A stretch of 7,898 nt of DNA from Nanobdellota archaeon (GTDB lineage Bacteria; Patescibacteriota; Minisyncoccia; UBA6257; GWB1-50-10). Made by a program: the position numbers and the translations under genes. Below the pieces are notes generated by a model. It saw nothing but the letters and a program-made list of their open reading frames with translations. It searched no databases and was not told where the DNA came from. Below, in pieces: positions 1-6,104 of this stretch; the first letter of the stretch is position 1; every line of letters starts with the position of its first letter. The DNA is taken from contig JAUYPG010000041.1 in assembly GCA_030695805.1 (NCBI GenBank), positions 1-7,898 of the forward strand. Reading direction: 5' to 3'.

Positions 1-1060
1 CTCCGGCCCGGTGCGCAATCGCGGCAAGCGCCCTTACCTCATCAATCGGAAGGCGGGTATAAATTTCTTTACAACCATCCGCGCCGAGCGCGGTAAGAAC
101 GGTAACCGCGAGCACCTTGGTGGGCGTTCCGTCCAAAGCGCGTACCGCCGCACGCACCATCTCCTCCCCGCCCGAGGCATGCACGGTCAATGCCCAAGGA
201 GCGCAAACGCGTAGCCGACGCGCGGCGTTATACACCGTATTCGGAATATCATGCAGTTTCAAATCAAGCATCACACGTCCGTATACGGAAAGGGCAGGCA
301 GGAGCGAGTCAAACCCTTCCGCAAACGCCGCGTCGTTTACTTTCAAAACACACCCCAGCGAACGAATCTTTGCCGCAATTGAAAAAATCTCTTCTCGGCT
401 CTTGCCGTCTAAAGCGACAATGAGAGGGTTTTTCTCTTTTATCACAACCTCACGCCGCTTCCCGTTTTGAAGCGTGGAAAGGCACCGTCGCACATCCTCA
501 AGTTTCATGCCCGCATACACTGGCACTTCAATTCCTTCGCGCCTGAACGCCTCCTGCCATCCCCCTTCCCGATCAACAAGAACCACAAGCGCCTTCACAT
601 TGAGGTCTGCCCGAACACACTCCTGAATCGGCACGATCTTTGAGGCGCCATCCGTAATCACATCATCAATAATACATACCGACTCTCCATGCGTAGGGTG
701 CCCTATCATCTTCGCGTTCGAAACTCTTCCCTCCTTTGCCTGCTCGCGAATCGTAAGGTATGGAAGCCCTGTGGAAAGTGAAATAGGACCGGCAAAGCAG
801 GAGACCGCGTCCGGAACCTCGACAAAACGCTCTACCTGAAGATCCCGAATGGGAATCGTAAAAAGACCGGAAATATAGCGAATCGCCTCCGCCCGATCAC
901 GCGCGTCGCGAAGAGAAATATAGATATCCGTAAACCCACCGCTTTTCAAAGGCAATTTGCCTTCCGGATCGAATTTCAGAAGGCCGAAATCCAAAAGACG
1001 GGAAACGACTTGTCTCTGCTCCTCGGGGAAAAGCCAGAATGAAGGAGAATCTGTATTCAT
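1..1060 (-). CDS. pyrF: Bifunctional UMP synthase-like protein: OPRT-like domain fused to OMP decarboxylase (3' end outside window)
   Basis: The 353 visible codons encode an N-terminal orotate phosphoribosyltransferase-like domain (about 1-205) and the first part of orotidine-5'-phosphate decarboxylase (about 210 onward). Such fusions carry out the last two steps of cytosolic UMP synthesis. Seen: LKSG at 38-41 and a PRPP-binding loop IIDDVITDGAS at 130-140. The decarboxylase has ALD with D218, LKV with K240, and the DxKxxD signature D266, K268, D271 followed by IPNT, then VHASGG at 293-298. The whole decarboxylase catalytic set (D, K, D, K, D) is present. The OPRT catalytic loop is atypical: R105 and K109 remain, but the Lys and His expected after the Arg and in the 'KDHG' segment are Glu and Gly, and the Lys of the family's 'GPAYKG' is absent. 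Domain order matches eukaryotic UMPS. The frame has no stop before the window edge. An in-frame ATG at 1081 is an alternative start; GGTGA lies about 10 nt before the chosen one. Divergent from alr. Confidence 0.88.
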   Translation of the reverse strand, partial: MNTDSPSFWLFPEEQRQVVSRLLDFGLLKFDPEGKLPLKSGGFTDIYISLRDARDRAEAIRYISGLFTIPIRDLQVERFVEVPDAVSCFAGPISLSTGLPYLTIREQAKEGRVSNAKMIGHPTHGESVCIIDDVITDGASKIVPIQECVRADLNVKALVVLVDREGGWQEAFRREGIEVPVYAGMKLEDVRRCLSTLQNGKRREVVIKEKNPLIVALDGKSREEIFSIAAKIRSLGCVLKVNDAAFAEGFDSLLPALSVYGRVMLDLKLHDIPNTVYNAARRLRVCAPWALTVHASGGEEMVRAAVRALDGTPTKVLAVTVLTALGADGCKEIYTRLPIDEVRALAAIAHRAG

Positions 1061-1100
1061 CAAAATAATTTCACCATACATCAGACGAAAACACAATGAG

Positions 1101-1129
1101 TTTTGTTAAAAAAAATATCATGGTATCAT
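1101..1129 (+). promoter_or_regulatory. Putative alr promoter with extended -10
   Basis: In the 106-bp divergent gap, an extended -10 of the form TGnTATCAT lies at 1121-1129, with a weak -35 (TTTTGT) at 1101-1106 and a 17-bp spacer. TATCAT occurs twice (1116-1121 and 1124-1129), so two overlapping -10 boxes are possible. The predicted start is about 30 nt before the alr ATG. The DNA is A/T-rich, so chance matches are likely. No clear promoter was found for the leftward gene. Confidence 0.4.
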
Positions 1130-1166
1130 AAAAAACGACATGAGAGACAAATAAAAACAGATAGAC

Positions 1167-2306
1167 ATGAACCGCCTTATAACCCTCTTCCGAAAATGGC
1201 GCCTCCGCGACTATACGCCCATGATCGAGGTTCTGGTCCATAAAAACCGCCTCCTCGAAAATCTCCACGCCTTCCAAGGCGCTTACCCAAGAATGGAAAT
1301 CGCTCCGGTCCTGAAATCAAATGCCTACGGCCACGGCCTCCTTGAAATAGCAAACATTCTGGATCAGGAAAACTGCCCATTCCTCTGCGTAGATTCCTAC
1401 TTTGAAGCCCTGACTCTGCGGACAAAAAAAATCCGCTCGCCTATCCTCGTCATCGGATACACCGAACCAGCAAACCTGAAACGCCCGCCTCTTCAAAATA
1501 TTGCTTACGCAATCGTAGGGATGGATCACCTTCGAGAAATCGAAAAAAACCTCTCTTCCCCGACTTCCTTTCATCTGAAACTTGATACCGGCATGCATCG
1601 CCAAGGAATTCTTCCGAAAGAAGTTCCCGAAGCGATTGCTCTCATAAAAAAGAACCCGCGCATAAAAATACAAGGCGTTTTCTCCCATTTCGCGGACGCG
1701 GACACGAAAAACTCCGCGTTCACGGAACGTCAAATCGAGACGTGGAACAAGCTCGTACGCGTAATACGAAGCGAAATCTCCGAAGTCCGGTATACGCACC
1801 TCGCCGCAACCACGGGAAGCGCCTTTTCCAAAAAGATTGACGCGAACGTGATCCGCCTCGGTCTCGGTCTCTATGGATACGATATGTATTCTGAAAGAAA
1901 CATTAGCCCGAAACCGGTCCTCGAGATGCGGACCAAAATCACGTCTGTGCGCGAAATCGAAAAAGGAGAGTTCGTGGGATACAATCTCACCTTCAAGGCC
2001 CCAAAAAAAATGAAGATCGCCACAATTCCCACCGGCTACTATGAAGGTGTGGATCGCCGCCTCGGAAATAAGGGCTTTGTAAGCATAGAAGGAAGGGCCT
2101 GCAAGATCATAGGGCGAGTAAGTATGAATATGGCTTCCATTGATATTTCCAATATACCGGAAGAACACCTGAAAAAATCCGTGATAGTGATAAGCGCGGA
2201 GCCGTATGCGAAAAACTCGGTGGCATCCATGGCACGTCTTTGCAAGACAAGTCACCATGAAATTCTGATTCATATTCCCGCACACCTGCGCCGCGTGGTA
2301 GTATAA
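1167..2306 (+). CDS. alr: Alanine racemase
   Basis: A PLP enzyme interconverting L- and D-alanine, supplying D-Ala for peptidoglycan in the cytoplasm. The 379 residues match a full-length fold-III racemase. Seen: the PLP lysine K50 in APVLKSNAYGHG; DTGMHRQG at 140-147; HFADAD at 174-179; THLAATTGSAF at 210-220; R230 of RLGLGLYG, the Arg that contacts the pyridine nitrogen in this family; and the second catalytic base Y272 in VGYNLTF. IPTGYYEGVDRRLG and GRVSMNM follow in the C-terminal beta domain. The last is usually GRVxMDx, so Asp is replaced by Asn at 321. The ATG at 1167 gives a short basic leader before the conserved IEVLVHKNRLLENL. An internal ATG at 1221 would start right at the barrel and is less likely. 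No Shine-Dalgarno is visible. obg follows 101 bp later on the same strand. Confidence 0.93.
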   Translation: MNRLITLFRKWRLRDYTPMIEVLVHKNRLLENLHAFQGAYPRMEIAPVLKSNAYGHGLLEIANILDQENCPFLCVDSYFEALTLRTKKIRSPILVIGYTEPANLKRPPLQNIAYAIVGMDHLREIEKNLSSPTSFHLKLDTGMHRQGILPKEVPEAIALIKKNPRIKIQGVFSHFADADTKNSAFTERQIETWNKLVRVIRSEISEVRYTHLAATTGSAFSKKIDANVIRLGLGLYGYDMYSERNISPKPVLEMRTKITSVREIEKGEFVGYNLTFKAPKKMKIATIPTGYYEGVDRRLGNKGFVSIEGRACKIIGRVSMNMASIDISNIPEEHLKKSVIVISAEPYAKNSVASMARLCKTSHHEILIHIPAHLRRVVV

Positions 2307-2317
2307 TACTGAAGGCA

Positions 2318-2356
2318 ACTCCTCGTCGTCCCGCTACGACGGGACTCACTCGGAGT
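2318..2356. repeat. Nested inverted repeat (stem-loop) between alr and obg
   Basis: The inner arms GTCCCG (2328-2333) and CGGGAC (2340-2345) enclose a 6-nt loop. Outer arms ACTCC (2318-2322) and GGAGT (2352-2356) can extend the structure. On the plus strand only ATTTT follows, so it is at best a weak intrinsic terminator for alr. It could equally be a leader structure of obg or a copy of a dispersed palindrome. The rest of the 101-bp gap holds a TATAGT (2370-2375) without a recognisable -35. Confidence 0.5.
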
Positions 2357-2407
2357 CATTTTCGCCCGCTATAGTAACCTCGCTGCAAGTATTGTACGCG
2401 AAAATAT

Positions 2408-3379
2408 ATGCTCATAGACGAAGTCAAAATAAAAATACACTCCGGGAACGGAGGCAAGGGCGCCGTCGCCTTCAATAAAAATATGATGACGCTGGGGCCG
2501 ACGGGCGGCTCTGGCGGCAAGGGCGCGGACATTTATTTCGAAGGGGTCCCGGACATCGGACGGCTTGACCGTTTCCGATACGAAAAATCACTCGAGGCCG
2601 AAAACGGCGAAGACGGAAGATCACAATTCCGCGACGGCAGAGACGGCAAGGACCTGATACTCCAAGTTCCAGTAGGAACAGAGATTCGCGACCTGCAGAC
2701 AAAAGAAGTTTGGGAAATAACGCGAATCGGAGAGCGCCTCATGCTTGTGAAAGGCGGGAGAGGTGGAAAAGGAAATTTTCTCTTTCGCTCATCCAAAAAC
2801 ACCTCGCCTCGTGAATCCCAACCCGGCCTCCCCGGAGAAAAGAGGAAGCTTTTTCTCGAGCTAAAGCTCATCGCGGATGTGGGCCTTATCGGATTCCCGA
2901 ACGCGGGCAAATCCTCCCTCCTAAACGCTCTCACAAACGCGAAAAGTAAGGTGGCAAACTACGCCTTTACGACTCTTGAGCCAAATCTCGGGGCCTGGCA
3001 CGACCTCATACTCGCCGATATTCCCGGACTCATCGAGGGCGCGCACGAAGGGCGCGGACTCGGCACCAAATTTCTTCGCCATATTGAGCGCACCAGTGTC
3101 CTCTTTCATCTGGTCTCTTCGGAATCGGAAAACCCGTTCGAGGACTACAAGACGATCCGCCGGGAACTCGGAAAATACTCTCCCGAACTTTTAAAAAAGA
3201 AAGAATTGGTATTCCTCTCAAAAAGCGACGAAAAAACGGAAAAAGAAATCGAGCGCGCGGTGAATATGTTGCGGAAGAAAAAACTTTCGCCCCTTCCCCT
3301 CTCAATCCTCGACGAAGCGAGCATGAAAAAAGTTGAAAGAATGTTGAACGAAATCCAAAAAGAAAAGCAGATTTCCTGA
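2408..3379 (+). CDS. obg: Obg family GTPase (ribosome assembly), short form
   Basis: An Obg/CgtA GTPase, which binds the large ribosomal subunit and acts in its maturation and in growth control. Seen: an N-terminal Obg domain (1 to about 155) with the glycine-rich repeats GNGGKGAVAF, GGSGGKGAD and GGRGGKGN, plus FRYEKSLEAENGEDG. The G domain follows: P-loop GFPNAGKSS at 162-170, switch I TTLEPNLG at 188-195, and DIPGLIEGAHEGRGLGTKFL with G3 DIPG at 204-207. G4 is SKSD (271-274) instead of NKxD, and a likely G5 is LSI at 298-300. The protein ends at residue 323 soon after the G domain, so the OCT extension of many longer Obg proteins is absent. The ATG at 2408 begins the canonical MLIDEVKI and has no clear Shine-Dalgarno. 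The stop lies 6 bp from the convergent pyruvate kinase stop. Confidence 0.95.
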   Translation: MLIDEVKIKIHSGNGGKGAVAFNKNMMTLGPTGGSGGKGADIYFEGVPDIGRLDRFRYEKSLEAENGEDGRSQFRDGRDGKDLILQVPVGTEIRDLQTKEVWEITRIGERLMLVKGGRGGKGNFLFRSSKNTSPRESQPGLPGEKRKLFLELKLIADVGLIGFPNAGKSSLLNALTNAKSKVANYAFTTLEPNLGAWHDLILADIPGLIEGAHEGRGLGTKFLRHIERTSVLFHLVSSESENPFEDYKTIRRELGKYSPELLKKKELVFLSKSDEKTEKEIERAVNMLRKKKLSPLPLSILDEASMKKVERMLNEIQKEKQIS

Positions 3380-3385
3380 TGTCGT

Positions 3386-4402
3386 CTAAAGCGCGTGCGA
3401 AGGGTTGAAGTGAAACTCTTCGGCTTTGTGGACAATCTTTTTCAGGGCTCGCAGGGCCTCCAAGGGATATCCTCCGGAAGCGGTCTCGTCCGAAAGCATA
3501 ACACCTTGCGCCCCGTCCCAGACCGCGTTTGCGATGTCCGAAACCTCGGCGCGCGTGGGATGGGGCGCGCGAATCATGGACGTAAGCATCTGAGTCGCCA
3601 CAATCGCGGGCTTTCTGTGCCATGTCGCGTGGCGGATCAAATTTTTCTGGATAAAAGGAATCTCCTCCACCGGAACTTCAATTCCTAAGTCCCCGCGCGC
3701 GATCATAATGGCGTCCGATGCCTGAATAATAGAATCAATGTGCTTCAACGCGAGCGCGGTTTCTATTTTAGAAATAATCTTTACCTTGTCGCCCACAATC
3801 TCCCGCGCGCGGGAGACATCCTCCGCGGCCTGCACGAAAGAGACCGCGACGTAATCCACACCCGCCCCAAGCGCGAACTTCAAATCCGCCCTATCCTTTT
3901 CCGTAAGCCCGGAGGTCGTGAGCTTCGTGCGCGGAACATTCACGCCCTTCCGGGAAAAAAGCATCCCCCCGCGAAGAACTTTCGTAATAATTTCATCGTC
4001 CCGTACATTCATAACTTGGAGCTCGATCTCGCCATTCAAAAGAAACATGGGATCTCCGGGCTGAATATCGAGGTGAAGATAGGGATTATCAATGAATATG
4101 ACTCCATTCTCCTTCTCTTTCCGGGTTGAAAAGACCACCTCCTCGCCCGAAGCAAGCTCTCTACCCTCTTCGGGAAGAACACCCACTCGGATTCTCGGCC
4201 CCTGAAGATCAACCATCATAAAAAGAGGCCGCCCGACCTCCTTCGACGCGGCCTGAACCGCCCGGAGCCGCTCCTCATACTCCTCCGGCCTGCAATGAGA
4301 AAAATTATTTCGAAAAATATCCGCTCCCGAATGACCGAGTGCGCGGATCATCTCCGGCGAGTCCGAACTGGGACCCAAGGTAACGATAATCTTAGTTTTC
4401 AT
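3386..4402 (-). CDS. pyk: Pyruvate kinase, short form lacking the C-terminal domain
   Basis: Transfers phosphate from phosphoenolpyruvate to ADP, making pyruvate and ATP in lower glycolysis. 338 residues against roughly 470 usual. Seen: TKIIVTLGPSSDS at 3-15; R31 in FRNNFSH; VDLQGPRIRVG at 64-74; B domain about 72-155; ISKIE with catalytic K212 and E214; MIARGDLGIEVP at 233-244; VATQMLTSM at 268-276; PTRAEVSDIANAVWDG at 282-297; MLSDETASGGYP at 302-313, where the usual Gly after LS is Asp. The protein ends about 25 residues later, so the C domain carrying the allosteric site in larger enzymes is missing. Arg occupies the position (GPRIR) where K+-dependent enzymes have Glu. The frame stays open to 4678, but the start is set at 4402 because homology begins at MKTKIIVTLGP and the upstream gene stops at 4413. 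The two are probably co-transcribed. Confidence 0.93.
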   Translation of the reverse strand: MKTKIIVTLGPSSDSPEMIRALGHSGADIFRNNFSHCRPEEYEERLRAVQAASKEVGRPLFMMVDLQGPRIRVGVLPEEGRELASGEEVVFSTRKEKENGVIFIDNPYLHLDIQPGDPMFLLNGEIELQVMNVRDDEIITKVLRGGMLFSRKGVNVPRTKLTTSGLTEKDRADLKFALGAGVDYVAVSFVQAAEDVSRAREIVGDKVKIISKIETALALKHIDSIIQASDAIMIARGDLGIEVPVEEIPFIQKNLIRHATWHRKPAIVATQMLTSMIRAPHPTRAEVSDIANAVWDGAQGVMLSDETASGGYPLEALRALKKIVHKAEEFHFNPSHAL

Positions 4403-4412
4403 ATGTGAAGAA

Positions 4413-5246
4413 TTACGCGACGACGCGAGATCGCCGAATAAGCCGTGAGAAAAGATATACTCCGAGAAGCCCAAGGCCCGCGAAAGCATACTGGAGTATA
4501 GCAGGAAAGGACTGATATCGGGAAATCTGGTTTGCGAGCATTCCGAGAAGCGCGCTCCGCTCCTTCTCTTTGCAAAATTCGGGATTCCAGACCCCTTTCT
4601 CGTCACGACGCGCGAGCGTTTCATCATTTGAAAAATCCGACAGAAATTCGAAGACGTTGCTTTCATCGGCCATCCCATAGCCCTCCTTCAAAAGCTTTTC
4701 ATTCACAAATGTCTTCCCTCGGAAGACCGAGCGAAGAAGCGTACCATTTGGCAAAGCATCCTCTCCGACCAAACTCGGACGAATCTCGACTTTTTTGTCC
4801 AATACGAAATCTTCAAGATACGCGCGCGAACTCTCCTCGATCTTTTCCGCGCACAGGGGTGAATATGCCGGCCCAGAAGACGCGGGGCTCTGGACGCCCA
4901 AAAGTTGAACGAGCGCGCGACTCCGGTCGTCTTCAAACTCTACTTCGATCTCGTCTCCCGTGGGAACCCGAAGTACTCGCGCGAATCGCCCTCTCGAGGC
5001 GGGCTTCTCGGCTTCTACAGAAACCGACGCGGAAGTAGTTGCCGCGACCGCCTTCGGCGCCGCGTGGCAATGGCGCGTAACGCGCGGCACGCTCCAATAA
5101 TCAAAAAAGAAACACCCGTCTTCAGAACGGCACTCATGGCAACCGTCCGCGTCAAGTGGAGCGCCATCATGGGCGAGGACTGGAAGAAAAAGCCCGCTTA
5201 TACCAAAAAAAATAACAACTAATATGCCAAAAAAGCGTATATTCAT
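4413..5246 (-). CDS. Secreted, membrane-anchored YHYH-like / degenerate SNase-fold protein
   Basis: No precise function is recognised. Residue numbers count from the upstream ATG at 5258. Seen in order: a signal peptide (MNIRFFG then a hydrophobic run) with a likely cut after VLA at 29; a Cys/His module at 30-65 (H30, C40, H41, C43, C49, H63, C64, H65) resembling the YHYH-type 'DxxGCHxCR...HCH' pattern; a low-complexity Ala/Ser/Val linker; a staphylococcal-nuclease-like fold at about 91-229 (FARVLRVPTGDEIEV, VQLLGVQSP, VNEKLLKEGYG, KGVWNPEFC); and a C-terminal membrane helix at about 252-272 before RLIRRSR. Active-site positions appear lost: RLxGIDxPE reads QLLGVQSPA and DxYGR reads LPNGT, so nuclease activity is doubtful. 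The start at 5246 is preferred because a promoter places transcription there; 5258 (four residues longer) is the alternative. pyk begins 10 bp after its stop. Confidence 0.75.
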   Translation of the reverse strand: MNIRFFGILVVIFFGISGLFLPVLAHDGAPLDADGCHECRSEDGCFFFDYWSVPRVTRHCHAAPKAVAATTSASVSVEAEKPASRGRFARVLRVPTGDEIEVEFEDDRSRALVQLLGVQSPASSGPAYSPLCAEKIEESSRAYLEDFVLDKKVEIRPSLVGEDALPNGTLLRSVFRGKTFVNEKLLKEGYGMADESNVFEFLSDFSNDETLARRDEKGVWNPEFCKEKERSALLGMLANQISRYQSFPAILQYAFAGLGLLGVYLFSRLIRRSRVVA

Positions 5247-5253
5247 AATACTA

Positions 5254-5282
5254 ATCATAACACAAATAAATAAAAAAGTAAA
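5254..5282 (-). promoter_or_regulatory. Putative promoter of the SNase-like gene and pyk
   Basis: Read on the minus strand, TTTACT (5277-5282) is followed after exactly 17 bp by TATGAT (5254-5259). The same -35 hexamer precedes lemA. Seven bases below the -10 comes the A of the ATG at 5246, which would give a leaderless mRNA starting on that codon. The -35 directly abuts the G-run of the upstream terminator. The region is A/T-rich, so chance matches cannot be excluded. Confidence 0.5.
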
Positions 5283-5312
5283 CCCCCCACGCCTATGCCA
5301 TAGGTGTGGGGG
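5264..5312 (-). terminator. Intrinsic terminator after the UMP kinase gene
   Basis: A stem of 13 pairs (one G-U) spans 5284-5312 with a 3-nt loop at 5297-5299. The core is CCTAT/ATAGG, closed by runs of five C and five G. On the minus strand it is followed by TTTACTTTTTTATTTATTT, a good U-rich tail, and begins 6 bp after the kinase stop. The plus side lacks a T-run, so it acts for leftward transcripts. Confidence 0.85.
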
Positions 5313-5318
5313 TAAATA

Positions 5319-6083
5319 CTAACGGATAATCGTCCCCTTCGCCTCTCTTCCTTCCAAAAGATGCTGAAGATTTTTCAAGTCAGGACCAATGACGATCGCC
5401 TGGGTCTTCGCCTTTTCTGCGAGGCGAGCGGCAACCGGATCAACCGGGGCAGAGGCACCAGGCGCCCACTTCGCGGGAACGAGCTTCTTGTACTCCTTCC
5501 ACGTCATTTCCATAAACGGCTGGGCGTTCGCAAGCTTCCTCGGGTCCTTGTTGTACACATGCGCTGGATGCCCCATCACAATCGCCTCCGGCACACGGAA
5601 ATCCATGGCAAGCGCCATCGCAACATAATCAGTTGAGTTCCCGGGACGCCAGCCCGAGGCAATCGTAACAGAATGCGTTAAGGACTTCACCTTCCCCCGC
5701 GCGTCTATCATGACCGGGTTCGCCTCCTCGCGAAAAATTGTTCGAAGCAGATGGCCATTCGTCCGGCTCGCGTGAATTCCAATCCAGTCCTTGTCCTCGT
5801 TCGTTACGCGCACGATTTTCCCGGCCGCGTCCTGATACACTCGGCAAATCTTGCCGCCCCCCACGATAATAAGAAAACGCCGTCCTCGGCGGCGAATCTG
5901 ATTCAAAATAAGGGAGCGAAACGACTTCAAAAACCGGATATCAATCCCGTTAGAGACAGATTGCGCCAACGCAACCGTAGCCACGCCTTTGACGGGGCGG
6001 TCTCTAACGGGATCAATTTCTTCCGGATACATAATAGACCCCCCGAGTTTTATCACGATCGTTTTTCCGAACTGATGCTTCAT
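5319..6083 (-). CDS. pyrH: UMP kinase (archaeal-type amino-acid-kinase fold) carrying a 24-residue in-frame insertion
   Basis: Phosphorylates UMP to UDP with ATP, the step after the UMP synthase encoded at the window start. Seen in 254 residues: IVIKLGGSIM with K12 and GGS at 14-16; IIVGGGKICRVYQDAA at 72-87; DWIGIHASRTNGHLLR at 99-114, matching the family's UMP/helix segment; ASGWRPGNSTDYVAMALA at 142-159; HVYNKDPRKLANAQPF at 175-190; PGASAPVDPVAARLA at 208-222; and terminal GTII. Residues 25-48 are foreign: they come from a 66-bp palindromic element plus one copy of its 6-bp target duplication. Without them the protein reads MYPEEIDIRFLKSF, a normal join between the first strand and helix. 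The loop after GGS varies in this fold, so activity may survive. The ATG at 6083 has no Shine-Dalgarno. A terminator follows. Other amino-acid-kinase family members are less likely. Confidence 0.82.
   Translation of the reverse strand: MKHQFGKTIVIKLGGSIMYPEEIDPVRDRPVKGVATVALAQSVSNGIDIRFLKSFRSLILNQIRRRGRRFLIIVGGGKICRVYQDAAGKIVRVTNEDKDWIGIHASRTNGHLLRTIFREEANPVMIDARGKVKSLTHSVTIASGWRPGNSTDYVAMALAMDFRVPEAIVMGHPAHVYNKDPRKLANAQPFMEMTWKEYKKLVPAKWAPGASAPVDPVAARLAEKAKTQAIVIGPDLKNLQHLLEGREAKGTIIR
5940..6017. mobile_element. 66-bp palindromic mini-element with target-site duplication, inside pyrH
   Basis: Perfect 12-bp terminal inverted repeats lie at 5946-5957 (CCCGTTAGAGAC) and 6000-6011 (GTCTCTAACGGG). 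Immediately outside both ends is the direct repeat ATCAAT (5940-5945 and 6012-6017), as expected of a 6-bp target duplication. The element is 66 bp and, with the duplication, adds 72 bp (24 codons). It encodes no transposase, so it would be non-autonomous. The interior holds TTGCG/CGCAA (5961-5965, 5970-5974) and a CGCC/GGCG pair, giving a possible three-stem RNA fold. Four of six frames through it are open. No second copy is in this window. Confidence 0.85.
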
Positions 6084-6104
6084 ATCAAAACGAGGGTATC
6101 ACAA

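Noticed and set aside
2302..2307. Perfect TATAAT at the alr stop codon as an obg promoter
   Set aside because: No -35-like hexamer at 15-19 bp upstream and no extended -10; it may arise by chance from the Val-stop codons.
1317..2318. Long open frame (333 codons) on the minus strand opposite alr
   Set aside because: It lies antisense to a gene with clear alanine racemase motifs, and its translation shows no domain, only the tyrosine/histidine-rich bias of a mirrored frame.
3030..3623. Minus-strand open frame across the obg/pyk junction
   Set aside because: It overlaps the ends of two well-supported genes and is Arg/Ser-rich with no recognisable motif.
4403..4678. 92-residue N-terminal extension of pyruvate kinase
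   Set aside because: Pyruvate kinase homology starts at MKTKIIVTLGP (4402), and the extension overlaps the coding end of the SNase-like gene in another frame.
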